Positions 8,286 through 17,047 of a DNA stretch of 64,000 bases are shown one piece after another. The stretch's first letter is position 1; every line of letters starts with the position of its first letter. The translations under genes were made by a program, and so were the position numbers. This DNA is from CAYRNY01 sp964425755. Its GTDB lineage: Bacteria; Chloroflexota; Anaerolineae; Aggregatilineales; Aggregatilineaceae. The DNA lies in assembly GCA_964425755.1 (NCBI GenBank), contig CAYRNY010000019.1:1-64000 (forward strand), read 5' to 3'. Under the pieces are notes generated by a model, which saw nothing but the letters and a program-made list of their open reading frames with translations, made no database searches and was not told where the DNA came from.

Positions 8286-8984
8286 ATGAATGCGTACGTT
8301 GATGGCCTGGCAAAACTGACCTGGCAAGACCCCGAAAGCGGCGACATCCGCGAATACGTGTTGGCGGAGGGCGCGACGGCTTCGATCGGGCGGTTGCCGC
8401 ATAACGAGATTCACATCCCGGAACGGCACGTCTCGCGCGAGCACGCCGTGATCAACTTCCGCGACGGCATTTTCATGCTGACCGATCTCAACAGCGCGAA
8501 CGGGACGTTTGTCAACGACAAGCGCCTGACCGACCCGTTTCCGCTGGCGCACGGCGACGTGATCCGGCTGTACGTGCCGGTGCTGAATTTCTCCGCCGTG
8601 GTGACCGATGCGGAGATGGAGCAGGCGCGCAGCACGGGCACGCTGATCGTGCCGGTGGCAGCGGGCGGCACGCCCACGCTGCACATCACGTCCGGCCCGC
8701 AGGAAGGCGCGGCGATTCCGCTTCTGACCCCGGCGCTGACCATCGGGCGGGCGACGCGCAACGCAACGTGGGACATCTCGCTGCAAGATCGCACCGTCTC
8801 GCGCCCGCACTGCGCGATCCGGCTGGCCGATGATGGCACGTGGACCATCGTGGACCTGGGGAGCGCGAACGGCACCATGGTCAACGGCATCCCCGTGCAA
8901 CCCGACGAACCGCAGCCCTTGCACGATGGCGCGGTGCTTGTGATCGGCGAGACGACGATCCTGTTCCGCATGAGCAGCGATTGA
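8286..8984 (+). CDS. Protein with two FHA domains
   Basis: The 232-residue cytoplasmic protein has two phosphothreonine-binding forkhead-associated domains. FHA1 (about 25-105) shows SIGRLPHNEI, HVSREH and NSANGTFVN. FHA2 (about 140-230) shows TIGRATRN, TVSRPH and GSANGTMVNG. Both keep the Gly-Arg, Ser-Arg-x-His and Asn-Gly-Thr signatures needed for pThr binding. No kinase or other output domain is present, so it is an adaptor. The next gene starts 32 bases later and encodes a membrane protease with repeated TxxL motifs, the type of sequence FHA domains prefer when the Thr is phosphorylated. Confidence 0.92.
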   Translation: MNAYVDGLAKLTWQDPESGDIREYVLAEGATASIGRLPHNEIHIPERHVSREHAVINFRDGIFMLTDLNSANGTFVNDKRLTDPFPLAHGDVIRLYVPVLNFSAVVTDAEMEQARSTGTLIVPVAAGGTPTLHITSGPQEGAAIPLLTPALTIGRATRNATWDISLQDRTVSRPHCAIRLADDGTWTIVDLGSANGTMVNGIPVQPDEPQPLHDGAVLVIGETTILFRMSSD

Positions 8985-9016
8985 GCGCCGCCGCGCGCCG
9001 GACCCGCGAGCAGCAC

Positions 9017-10684
9017 ATGGCAAATGTCTACCGCAACATCGGAGCTGTCATTCACGACACCGGCGGCCTGTGGGATCGCCTTGACGCGCAGATGCAGGTC
9101 GGGGCATCCGCGCCTGCGCCGGGCCAGATGGGGCTGTGGGACAAGATCGTCACGGCCAGCGCGGGCGGCGTGTGGGACGCGTTCGACAACGAGACTGTGC
9201 TGCTGCGCGGCATGCCGTCCAACGCCGGGGCGTCCGACCTGTGGGCGGCGGCGACGGACGAAACGCTGATCCTGCCGCGCGAAGGGCTGCTGGCGATCTG
9301 GGACGCGGCGCTGGCGGGGCGCAACGCCAACGGGACCGTCGACCTGGAGAACACGCTGGCGCTGGTGCGCGCCGATGCCGAGAATGTGTGGTCGCGCAGC
9401 GCCGACGAAACGCTCGTCCTGGCGCGCCCCGAGGAAAGCCTGTTCGCCCAGCAAGTTCGCGCCCGTGACCTGTCCTCGTTCCATCCCACGCGCAAGCCCG
9501 GCTACGCGCTGAAGAAGATCACCGACGCACATGGCGAGACCTACTGGATTCTCAAGAACCTGCGCACCGATGCCTACCTGCGCTTGACCGCCGAACAGGT
9601 CTTTCTGTGGGAACAGATGGACGGCGAGGCCAGCGTACAGGATATCGCCGTAGCCTACATGCTGGCGCATGGCAAGCTGGCGATCAACAGCTTGCTGGTG
9701 CTGCTGGACCAGTTGCAGCAGAAGGGGTTCATTGAGCCGCTGATCGACGTCTACGGCGCGGCGGACGAGTCGATCCGGCAGCGGCGCGCCAATGTGCTGT
9801 GGCGGCGGCTGGCGCGCGCGTTGTTCCACACCGAGATCGCGATCGGCGGGATCGACGGGCTGGTCGCGCGCAGCTACCGCGCGGTGGGGCGCTTCCTGTT
9901 CCTGCCGCCGGTGCAGTGGGTCATGCTGGCGGTGATCGTCGCCGGAGCGGTGGTATTTCTCGGTTTGCTGACCGGTGTAAGCGGGCGTGATGTCGCGTTG
10001 TTCGGTGGGGCGGGGGCGCTGGCCGGCGTGCTGACGCTGTACGTCCTGCAGGCGATCACGCTGCTGGTTCACGAGTGGGCGCACGCGGTCGCGACCAAGC
10101 ATTACGGGCGCGAGGTGCGGCGGGGCGGCTTCCTGCTGTATCTCGGAATGCCTGCCGCGTTTGTGGACACGACCGATATCTGGATGGAGCCGCGCCGCCC
10201 GCGCATCGTGGTGAGCTGGGCCGGGCCGCATTCGGGATTCGTCGTGGGCGGGCTGGCGAGCCTGGGGTTGCTGGTCGTGCCGGGGGCGTTCTGGCAGGGC
10301 GTGTTGTTCCAGTTCGCCCTGCTGACGTACCTCACCAGCTTTATGAATCTCAACCCGCTGCTGAAACTGGACGGGTATTACATCCTGATGGACTGGCTGG
10401 AGATCCCCCGCCTGCAGGAAAAAAGCCTCGCGTTCATCAGGGGGCCGCTGTGGGATAAGCTGCGCACGCGTGCGCCCTGGTCGCGCGAGGAGAAGATCTT
10501 CGCGGCGTTCGGCGCGTTGTCCGGCCTGTGGACGCTGGTCGCGCTGGGATTGACGGGCGTGTCGCTCGGCGGCTACCTGCTGGCGCTCGCGCAGGCAGCG
10601 CCCGGCCCGGTGGCGCTCGGCGGGATCGCGTTACTGCTGGCGCTGGGGTGGCTGTTGCGCCGCCGCGTCAAGGCATGGGCGTGA
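9017..10684 (+). CDS. PqqD-like plus M50-type membrane metalloprotease with N-terminal TxxL repeats
   Basis: From the ATG at 9017 the protein is 555 residues. Residues 15-140 hold Trp-centred repeats: four copies of a W...(D/E)(E/N)T-x-x-L motif (around W53, W76, W95, W125) and two earlier GLWD units. Residues about 165-240 look like a PqqD fold (YWILKNLRTDAYLRL, then VFLWEQMDG). The C-terminal half is polytopic, with HEWAHA as the zinc HExxH site and NPLLKLDGYY as the second M50 (site-2-protease) motif. It likely cleaves or processes a protein in the membrane. The frame is open upstream to 8840, but that part overlaps the FHA gene. It follows the FHA gene by 32 bases and is probably its operon partner. 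Confidence 0.85.
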   Translation: MANVYRNIGAVIHDTGGLWDRLDAQMQVGASAPAPGQMGLWDKIVTASAGGVWDAFDNETVLLRGMPSNAGASDLWAAATDETLILPREGLLAIWDAALAGRNANGTVDLENTLALVRADAENVWSRSADETLVLARPEESLFAQQVRARDLSSFHPTRKPGYALKKITDAHGETYWILKNLRTDAYLRLTAEQVFLWEQMDGEASVQDIAVAYMLAHGKLAINSLLVLLDQLQQKGFIEPLIDVYGAADESIRQRRANVLWRRLARALFHTEIAIGGIDGLVARSYRAVGRFLFLPPVQWVMLAVIVAGAVVFLGLLTGVSGRDVALFGGAGALAGVLTLYVLQAITLLVHEWAHAVATKHYGREVRRGGFLLYLGMPAAFVDTTDIWMEPRRPRIVVSWAGPHSGFVVGGLASLGLLVVPGAFWQGVLFQFALLTYLTSFMNLNPLLKLDGYYILMDWLEIPRLQEKSLAFIRGPLWDKLRTRAPWSREEKIFAAFGALSGLWTLVALGLTGVSLGGYLLALAQAAPGPVALGGIALLLALGWLLRRRVKAWA

Positions 10685-10708
10685 GGGGCGGCGTGACACT
10701 CGCCCCTC
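10683..10708. terminator. Hairpin between convergent M50 and cyclase genes
   Basis: GAGGGGCG and CGCCCCTC form a perfect 8-bp stem overlapping the M50 stop codon. No clear T-run follows on either strand, so it may be a weak bidirectional terminator. Confidence 0.4.
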
Positions 10709-10726
10709 GCCAGGCGCGGCGGACTG

Positions 10727-11587
10727 TCAGTTTTCGCGCGGCACGAAGCGCACCTCGAACATGCGCGGCCACTTCTTGCCGGTGATCAGGAACGTGTCCG
10801 ACTCCGGCAGGTAAGCGATCCCGTTGAGGTACTGCGTGGTGTAGGTTTCGCCTTCCTCTTTGTAATCGCGCAGGTTGCGCGCGTCGATCAGCGCTTCGAC
10901 GATGCCGTTGCGCTTGTTGATCTTCAGGATGTATTCGGTCGTCCACACGTTCGCATAGACGTGATCCCCGACGCACTCCAGTTCGTTTAACGCGCTCAGG
11001 TCGATCAACTGGTCGTTGGCCGGGATGCCGCTGATCGTCCAGCCCTGGAACGTCACCGCGAGGCTGTATTTCAGTTCGAACGTCTCCGGGTCGCGGACCT
11101 GGAGCAGCGGGTTGCCGTCGCTCATGTAGAGCTGCTCGCCGTCGTAGCACAGGCCCCAGCCCTCGCCCTCGTAGGTGAACTGGCCCACCTGCTCGAACGT
11201 CGCCAGGTCGTAGACTATCGCGACCTCGTCCTTCCACGAAAGCTGGACCAGGCGGTCGCCCACCAGCGCCAACCCTTCACCGTAGATGTCCGGGTTTTCG
11301 GCCATGCGCAGGATGTCGCCGGTGACGGGGTCCGTCTCGCGCAGTGACGTGATCTCGGAGTCCGAGTCTTCGCCCGTGCTCTCATAAAGCAATCCGTCAT
11401 GTACCAGGAAGCCTTGCGTCCACGCGCCGCTGTCGTGCGGGCGCACGTCCAGCACCTCCGGGACCAGGAATTCGACCGGCTGGTCCATCGGGTTCGGCCC
11501 TTGCGCGCCGGCGAGTCCAGCCGCGCCCAGCGCCAGCAGCACGATCATCAGGATCGCGGTAACGTGTATTCGTGGGTGTGCGTTCAT
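10727..11587 (-). CDS. Exported glutaminyl-peptide cyclotransferase
   Basis: This 286-residue enzyme belongs to the plant-type (five-bladed propeller) glutaminyl cyclases, which convert N-terminal Gln of peptides to pyroglutamate. It has a signal peptide (hydrophobic segment about 10-28). Family landmarks seen are TQGFLVHDGLLYESTG, YGEGLALVGDRLVQLSW, GEGWGLCYDG, and NELECVGDHVYANVW, followed by GIAYLPESDTFLITGKKWP near the C-terminus. All signature Glu and Trp residues are present, so activity is expected. A degenerate paralogue lies immediately upstream on the same strand. Confidence 0.9.
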   Translation of the reverse strand: MNAHPRIHVTAILMIVLLALGAAGLAGAQGPNPMDQPVEFLVPEVLDVRPHDSGAWTQGFLVHDGLLYESTGEDSDSEITSLRETDPVTGDILRMAENPDIYGEGLALVGDRLVQLSWKDEVAIVYDLATFEQVGQFTYEGEGWGLCYDGEQLYMSDGNPLLQVRDPETFELKYSLAVTFQGWTISGIPANDQLIDLSALNELECVGDHVYANVWTTEYILKINKRNGIVEALIDARNLRDYKEEGETYTTQYLNGIAYLPESDTFLITGKKWPRMFEVRFVPREN

Positions 11588-11656
11588 GGGGTTTGAAAAC
11601 CTTTCGTTGATGGCGATATGAATATCCGTTAGTGGCTGGCGCCAGCCGGGCCAGTC

Positions 11657-12487
11657 TCAGCGATCCGTCTCGACGAACGTCACTTCGTACAGCTTGGGCC
11701 AGTGCTGGCCCGTCACAAAGAACGTCTCCGACTCCGGCTGGTACGCGATCCCGCTGAGCAGGTCATCCTTACCGAGCGCCGCGCGCTCGCTGCTGCTGAG
11801 CAGGTTAGCCGCGTCGATCACCGCGGTGACCACGCCGTTCGACTTGTCGATCTGCACGATGAAATCGGTCCGGCTCACCGTCGCGTAAATGTAGTCGCCC
11901 ACGCATTCGAGTTCGTCCAGGCGCTCGACCATCGAGCCGCGCACGGTGACCAGGAAACTGACGATCGGCTCGAACGTCGTGCGGTCGCGCAGGGCGATGA
12001 ACGGCGTGCCGTTGCTCATGTAGATGAACTGCTCGTCGGCGCACAGCCCCCGCGCCGTCCCGTCATAAGCGAACTCGGCCACCGGCGCGAGACTGCCCAG
12101 CGCGACCACCCGCGCGATCCCGGCGCGCTCGGTCAACTGGACCAGCGTGTTATCGATCCGCGCCAACCCCGCCCCGGCGTGCCCGGCGGGCAGGTCGAGC
12201 GCGCGCAGCACCTCGCCGGACGCGGGATCGATCTGGCGCAGCGCGGAGCGATCCTCAAGCCCGGCGCTCTCGTAGAGATAGCCGCCATGGTACACCAGCC
12301 CCCGCGTGATCGCGGCGGGGTCGTGCGGGTACACGTCGATGATTGCCGACTCCAGCAGCGCGACCTCGTTATAGACCGGGTTGTCGTCCTGGCGGGCGGT
12401 GGCAGAGTCACGTGCCGCCGCAAAACCCAGTGCCAGCAGCGCGGCCAGCATCACGATACGCCATACGCGCGGTGTTCGGTTAGACAT
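11657..12487 (-). CDS. Degenerate glutaminyl-cyclase paralogue
   Basis: This 276-residue protein aligns along its length with the neighbouring cyclase and has a signal peptide. Several signature positions are changed: the GEGL...LSW segment reads GAGL...LTE, GEGWGL reads GTARGL, and ANVW reads ATVS. The fold-defining ECVGD and GIAYQPESETFFVTGQHWP segments are kept. It therefore looks like a propeller that kept its structure but lost the cyclase active site, perhaps a binding or regulatory partner. SD AAAAGG is about 11 bases before the ATG, and 69 bases separate it from the active paralogue. Confidence 0.8.
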   Translation of the reverse strand: MSNRTPRVWRIVMLAALLALGFAAARDSATARQDDNPVYNEVALLESAIIDVYPHDPAAITRGLVYHGGYLYESAGLEDRSALRQIDPASGEVLRALDLPAGHAGAGLARIDNTLVQLTERAGIARVVALGSLAPVAEFAYDGTARGLCADEQFIYMSNGTPFIALRDRTTFEPIVSFLVTVRGSMVERLDELECVGDYIYATVSRTDFIVQIDKSNGVVTAVIDAANLLSSSERAALGKDDLLSGIAYQPESETFFVTGQHWPKLYEVTFVETDR

Positions 12488-12529
12488 AGCGGCCTGGTTT
12501 CCTTTTCTGCATACTTGTGGCAGTCCCGA

Positions 12530-13384
12530 TTAACTGTTCGGTTCCTGTGGCAGCGGCGCGGCATCTCCCTGTTGCAGCACGGCGAGCGCCTGGTCGTGCA
12601 GCAGCCCGTTCGTGGCGAGCGTCTGCGTCCCGCTGAGCGCGTCCCGGCTGAGCGTGCCGCGATAGTCCGTGACGGTCCCACCCGCTTCCCACACACACAG
12701 GATGCCCGCCTGCACGTCCCAGGGTTGCGGGCCGCTCTCCCAGTAAACGTCGAAGCGCCCGGCAGCGACCCAGCACAAGTCCAGCGACGCCGCGCCGATC
12801 CGCCGCACGCCCTGCGTGCGCCGCACGAAATGGCTAAAGTGCGCCGCGTTGTTGTCCTCGGCGGTCCAGCGATTATACGGAAAACCGGTATTGACCAGCG
12901 CCTCGGCAAGCGTGGGGGTGTCGCTGACGTGCATGGGCCGCCCGTTGACCGTTGCGCCCTGGCCCCGGATCGCTTTGTACGTTTCACCGTACATCGGATC
13001 GTAGACCACGCCCAGGATCGGGCGCAAGTCCGGCCCGGAGAGGGCAAGGCTCACCGAAAAGATCGGGAAGCGGTGCGCGAAATTGGTCGTGCCGTCCAGC
13101 GGGTCGACATACCAGTGATACGGCGTGCTGTCCGGTGGCGGGCCGTAGCCCCCGCCCTCTTCCCCGACGATGTGGTGATCGGGGAACGCGGCGCGCAACG
13201 CGTCCACGATGAAGGCTTCGCTGGCGCGATCGGCTTCCGTGACGAGGTCGATACGGGTGGATTTACTGCCGGTGCTGCGGGGACGTTCGAAATACTGGCG
13301 CAGGATCGCCCCTGCCTGGCGCGCGATCGATTCGGCGGTCAGCAGGGCGGCCTGGGTGTCGAGAGAATCCGGCATGAGCGACAT
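12530..13384 (-). CDS. Inositol-monophosphatase-family phosphatase
   Basis: This 284-residue enzyme of the lithium-sensitive Mg-dependent phosphatase family hydrolyses inositol phosphate or a related sugar phosphate. Motifs seen are GEEGGG (metal Glu-Glu), WYVDPLDGTTNFAH (metal Asp pair) and QPWDVQAG (C-terminal metal Asp). The frame is open to a TTG at 13402, but ATG at 13384, or the ATG at 13375, fits better. A -10 string TATAAT lies at 13434-13429. The IPC-synthase-like PAP2 gene in the window hints at inositol lipid metabolism, but the substrate is not shown by sequence. Confidence 0.87.
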   Translation of the reverse strand: MSLMPDSLDTQAALLTAESIARQAGAILRQYFERPRSTGSKSTRIDLVTEADRASEAFIVDALRAAFPDHHIVGEEGGGYGPPPDSTPYHWYVDPLDGTTNFAHRFPIFSVSLALSGPDLRPILGVVYDPMYGETYKAIRGQGATVNGRPMHVSDTPTLAEALVNTGFPYNRWTAEDNNAAHFSHFVRRTQGVRRIGAASLDLCWVAAGRFDVYWESGPQPWDVQAGILCVWEAGGTVTDYRGTLSRDALSGTQTLATNGLLHDQALAVLQQGDAAPLPQEPNS

Positions 13385-13543
13385 CTGTCCTTGTGCGTGC
13401 AAGCGTCGATTAAACGTGGAACGGCCCGATTATACCGCACGTTGGAACAGCGAACTAAGGCGTTGTGGCGGCCCGATCGCGGAGCCAGGGGTGGGGCGCA
13501 GCACGCACTACGCCCCGTAACATGCCGCTAAGCGGTCGCGGCG

Positions 13544-15016
13544 TTATTCGCTGAAGTTGATGCGCACGAGTTGCCACCAGCTCGGGTTGGCATCCGCCAC
13601 GACCAGGTCGCCGGACGAGAGCAACGCCATCCCGCCGATGTTGTAGAAGACGCCCGCCTGCATCGCGGGCAGTGTCTCGGCCTCGAAATCAAGGTCATCG
13701 GTCATAAACTGCGACTGCCCAAACCGGGCCAACAGCGTGCCGTCATTGGCGAAGTGGTAGATCGGGCTGTCCGAGATGGCGGTATAGATCGAGCCGTCCG
13801 GGCCGACCGCGATGCCGTTCATGTTGTAGAGCCGCCCCGTGCCGATGCCCTCGCGCAGCAGGTTACCCTGCGGGTCGAAGACCTTGATCCCGTCCTCGCC
13901 GAAGTGCTCCGCGACGTACAGGTTCCCGTCCGGCCCGAACGCGATCGACGCCTCGTAGAAGTACTCGTCGCTCCCGACCGCGAACCGGTTCAGCAGCTCG
14001 CCGCCGGGCGAGTAGACCAGGATTTCCCCGACCGCCTGCTCGTCGATGTCGTGCGGGTTGAGCAGGTACAGGTTGTCTTCCGGCCCGATCGCCAGCTCAA
14101 CGCCGAAGAACGCCAGTTCGACCGTGTCGCCGAGTTCAACCGAGGACAGCACCGCGCCCGAAGCGTCGAACTGGACCAGCGTGCCCGTGAAATCGACCGT
14201 CCACAGGTTGCCTGCCGTGTCGACGGCCAGCGCGCTCAGGATGCCGAACATATCTTCCGGGACGATCAAGCCCTGTTCGGTGCCGTCGGCGTCGAAGACG
14301 TGCACCCCCACGAAACCATCCAGCACGTAGATCGTGTCGTCCGGCCCGACGACCACCGCATCCGCCGAATTGTAACCGTCACCGGGGACCGCGTCGGTGG
14401 GGACTTCGCGCAGTTGCTGCCACACGACATCGCCACTCTCCACCGGCGCGACCAGTGCCTGCGCACGCATTGACTCGATGATGGCGTGTGTGGTGTCCTG
14501 GTGCCGATCCGCTTCGCCGGGCAGCGAAATCTGCGCGACGAGGCCCAGCCCGCCCGCGCCGAAGTCCACCGCGTACACGACGAGTTGATCATCCTCAGAT
14601 GTGGCGCTGCCGCGCGCGACCGGTTTGTCGCCCAGGGTCAGCGTTTCAATCGCGCCGGTCGTGCCGCTGGTATCGCGCAGGAAGACGGCGAGCAGGGCTT
14701 CCGCCGAATCGGCGGTGTCGCCGGATACGCTGAGTTCCTCGGAAACGGCGGTGGGCGTGAGCACGGCCAGCAAGGCCTGCCCCTCGGTGATGGGATTGCC
14801 TTCGAAGAACACGTCGGCGGCTTGCTGCGAGTTGGCGAGGATGATCGTGCCGAAAAACTCTTCGAGGACCCAGCCCGCCGGATACTGGAACGTCAGCGAG
14901 CCGTCACTGGTAGTGAAACTTTGCGACAGGTCCTGCGCGTGTGCAGCGAACGGCGACACCACCAGCGCCGCGAGCAGCACCAGCAGCCCTACTACAGTGT
15001 AACGATTGGTAAGCAT
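13544..15016 (-). CDS. Exported NHL-repeat beta-propeller protein
   Basis: The 490-residue protein has a signal peptide ending around AAHA. An N-terminal domain (about 30-190) resembles a folded PsbP/lipoprotein-like module (FTTSDGSLTFQYPAGW). A propeller of NHL-type repeats follows, with recurrent units such as AVVVGPDDTIYVLDG, ALAVDTAGNLWTVD, and IAVGPDGSIYTA. No catalytic residues are apparent; it probably binds protein or carbohydrate at the surface. Start 15016 was chosen over 15055 because AAGG sits next to it and the signal peptide then begins normally. Confidence 0.82.
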   Translation of the reverse strand: MLTNRYTVVGLLVLLAALVVSPFAAHAQDLSQSFTTSDGSLTFQYPAGWVLEEFFGTIILANSQQAADVFFEGNPITEGQALLAVLTPTAVSEELSVSGDTADSAEALLAVFLRDTSGTTGAIETLTLGDKPVARGSATSEDDQLVVYAVDFGAGGLGLVAQISLPGEADRHQDTTHAIIESMRAQALVAPVESGDVVWQQLREVPTDAVPGDGYNSADAVVVGPDDTIYVLDGFVGVHVFDADGTEQGLIVPEDMFGILSALAVDTAGNLWTVDFTGTLVQFDASGAVLSSVELGDTVELAFFGVELAIGPEDNLYLLNPHDIDEQAVGEILVYSPGGELLNRFAVGSDEYFYEASIAFGPDGNLYVAEHFGEDGIKVFDPQGNLLREGIGTGRLYNMNGIAVGPDGSIYTAISDSPIYHFANDGTLLARFGQSQFMTDDLDFEAETLPAMQAGVFYNIGGMALLSSGDLVVADANPSWWQLVRINFSE

Positions 15017-15110
15017 GCGCCTTTGTCCTTGTGCTAAAAATGTCGTGACACCCATTGTAAAGCGAACGCGGGACAGCGTCCACCGCCGCGCTACAAACAG
15101 GCGTGCGGGC

Positions 15111-16355
15111 CTACGCCCGGACGAAATGCGCCACGGTCTCGATGTGGTACGTCTGCGGGAACATGTCGACCGGCTGCGCGTCGACCAGGCGATAACCCTT
15201 GCGGGCGAGCCGCTTGGCGTCGCGCGCCAGCGTGGATGGCTCGCAGCTCACGTACACGATGCGTGCCGGGGCAAGCCCGGCCAGCGCGTCGAGCGCGTCC
15301 GGCGTCACGCCGGTGCGCGGCGGGTCGAGCACCACCGCGTCGAAACGGTCGACCAGCTCCGGCAGCACGTCCTCGACGCTGCCCTCGATCAGGTCCACGT
15401 TGTCCAGGTCGCTCAGGTTCACATCGGCGTCGGTCACGGCGGGGGGATAGCTCTCGATCGCGGTGACGAGTGAAGCGTGCCCCGCGATGAACGCGGAAAA
15501 CAGCCCCACGCCCGCGTACAGGTCGAGCACGGTTTCGTCGCCGCGCAGGTCGAGCCGGTCCAGCACCAGGTCGACCAGCGTTTCGGCCTGCGGCAGGTTG
15601 ACCTGGAAAAAGCCGCCCGCCGTCACGCGGAAGTCCCGCCCGCGCACGGTGTAGCGCACGCTGCTGTTCCCGATCAGGTTCATCGGCTCGTTGTCGCTGA
15701 ACAGGAAGTTGACCGACACCGGCAGGTCGACCTCAAGCTCCGGCACCTCGTCGCCGCGCGTGCTGATGATCACCATCAGGTCATCCGGATCGGACCCGGC
15801 CTGCAGCCGCACGCGCTCCAGTTCGGGGATGTCTTGCAGGTCCAGCATATCGAGCAGGTCCAGCAGCTCCGGGCGGATGATGTGGCATTCGTCGATCGGG
15901 ACCAGGGTCGCGCCGTCCGTGCCCACGAAGCACAGCCGCCCGTCACCGTCCGCGTGAAACGTCACGTGGCTGCGGTACTGCCACGCGCCCGGCGCGGGGA
16001 TGGTCGGGCGGACGGTGGGATTCTCAAACCCGCCGATGCGTGCCAACTGGTCGATCACCACGTCGCGCTTGTAGCCCGGCTGCGCGGCGTAGTCGATATG
16101 CTGGAAATGGCAGCCGCCGCAGCGCCCCGGCCCGAAATGCGGGCACGGCGGTTCGACGCGGTGCGGTGACGGATCAAGCACTGCGACGGTCTCCGCGAAG
16201 GCGTAGCGCTCGCGGTCGTCGGTGATGCGCGCGCGGATGCGCTCGCCGGGGATCGCGTAACGGGTGAAGATCACGCGCCCGCCGGCGTCGCGTCCGAGCG
16301 CCTGCCCGCCGTGTACCATTTCGGTCAATTCAAGTTCGAAAGTGTCGTCTGTCAC
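15111..16355 (-). CDS. RlmD/TrmA-family RNA 5-methyluridine methyltransferase
   Basis: This 414-residue SAM-dependent enzyme methylates uridine C5 in 23S rRNA or tRNA. An N-terminal TRAM-like domain is followed by a [4Fe-4S]-type Cys set (CPHFGPGRCGGCHFQ and later DECHI), then the Rossmann methyltransferase domain with DLYAGVGLFS (SAM loop), DPPRTG, and the catalytic Cys/Glu region VSCEPSTLARD plus HIETVAHF. Start is GTG with GAGGA five bases upstream. Which RNA position is modified cannot be resolved from sequence alone. Confidence 0.92.
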   Translation of the reverse strand: MTDDTFELELTEMVHGGQALGRDAGGRVIFTRYAIPGERIRARITDDRERYAFAETVAVLDPSPHRVEPPCPHFGPGRCGGCHFQHIDYAAQPGYKRDVVIDQLARIGGFENPTVRPTIPAPGAWQYRSHVTFHADGDGRLCFVGTDGATLVPIDECHIIRPELLDLLDMLDLQDIPELERVRLQAGSDPDDLMVIISTRGDEVPELEVDLPVSVNFLFSDNEPMNLIGNSSVRYTVRGRDFRVTAGGFFQVNLPQAETLVDLVLDRLDLRGDETVLDLYAGVGLFSAFIAGHASLVTAIESYPPAVTDADVNLSDLDNVDLIEGSVEDVLPELVDRFDAVVLDPPRTGVTPDALDALAGLAPARIVYVSCEPSTLARDAKRLARKGYRLVDAQPVDMFPQTYHIETVAHFVRA

Positions 16356-16433
16356 TGGGTCCTCGCGATGTCACGTCAAGCGTCCTGCATGCGGGTCTCG
16401 TCATTGCACGCGGTAGTATACCAGACGACGCGC

Positions 16434-16439
16434 TATAAT
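16434..16439 (+). promoter_or_regulatory. -10 box upstream of the 16478 gene
   Basis: TATAAT lies 38 bases before the GTG start. A TTGCAC sits 24 bases upstream, too far to be a normal -35. Confidence 0.35.
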
Positions 16440-16477
16440 CGAACGCGCATGATCCTGAGCCACCACCGGAGGCCACC

Positions 16478-17041
16478 GTGAGCCACACCGATCGCACGCA
16501 ACCCGCACCTGATCCAGAACGCGGCGCGTGCCTGTCACAACACCCGCACCCTTCGCCGCTGCTACGGCGACTCACGGCGATCATGGTGGCGGTCGGGCTG
16601 GCCGGGCTGGTGTTCGGCGTGGCCGGGCTGGTCGTGGTTGGCTTGTTGCATGGATTGCCGCTGTTGGTGCTGATGGCACCGTTTCTGGCGGTGCTGGCGC
16701 TGCCGCTGGTGCAGCTTGCCGTGATGCATCCCGCGATCACGGTCTACGAGCGCGGGCTGTGGGTGCAGCCGCTGCTGTGGCGCGGCGCGTGGATCGCGTG
16801 GGACGCCGTGATCGACGTGACCGACCACACGTTGATCCGCCGCGCGGTGAACAAACGCGGCGACCTTGAGCGCGACGGGCGGCTGATCGTCGTCGAGCGC
16901 GACCTGCCCGGCGTGTATCGCGTGGTCGGCGGCATGGCGGGATTGGGGTGGGGCACGCGCGCCTTTGGCATCGCCACGCACGCACACGTGGGTTACAAAA
17001 CGCTGCTCAACGCGATCCAGCGCCACAAGCACCGGTCGTGA
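16478..17041 (+). CDS. Small membrane protein of unknown function
   Basis: Start is GTG with GGAGG six bases before it. The 187-residue protein has a polar N-terminal tail of about 30 residues, two adjacent hydrophobic segments (about 34-58 and 60-88), then a cytoplasmic domain beginning ITVYERGLWVQP and IAWDAVIDVTD. This pattern of two helices plus a GLWV/IAWD domain resembles small PH-like membrane proteins, but the match is weak. It is transcribed toward the glycosyltransferase gene; the two stops are six bases apart. Function unknown. Confidence 0.65.
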   Translation: MSHTDRTQPAPDPERGACLSQHPHPSPLLRRLTAIMVAVGLAGLVFGVAGLVVVGLLHGLPLLVLMAPFLAVLALPLVQLAVMHPAITVYERGLWVQPLLWRGAWIAWDAVIDVTDHTLIRRAVNKRGDLERDGRLIVVERDLPGVYRVVGGMAGLGWGTRAFGIATHAHVGYKTLLNAIQRHKHRS

Positions 17042-17047
17042 ACCTGG

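Noticed and set aside
8411..10231. Long minus-strand open frame opposite the FHA and M50 genes
   Set aside because: It is Arg/Gln/Pro-rich shadow sequence typical of the opposite strand of GC-rich genes and has no domain content. The same applies to the long opposite-strand frames over the M1, mutS2, GAF-kinase and PLP-enzyme genes.
16404..16439. Full sigma70 promoter before the 16478 gene
   Set aside because: TTGCAC and TATAAT are 24 bases apart, too far for a normal spacer; only the -10 is kept.
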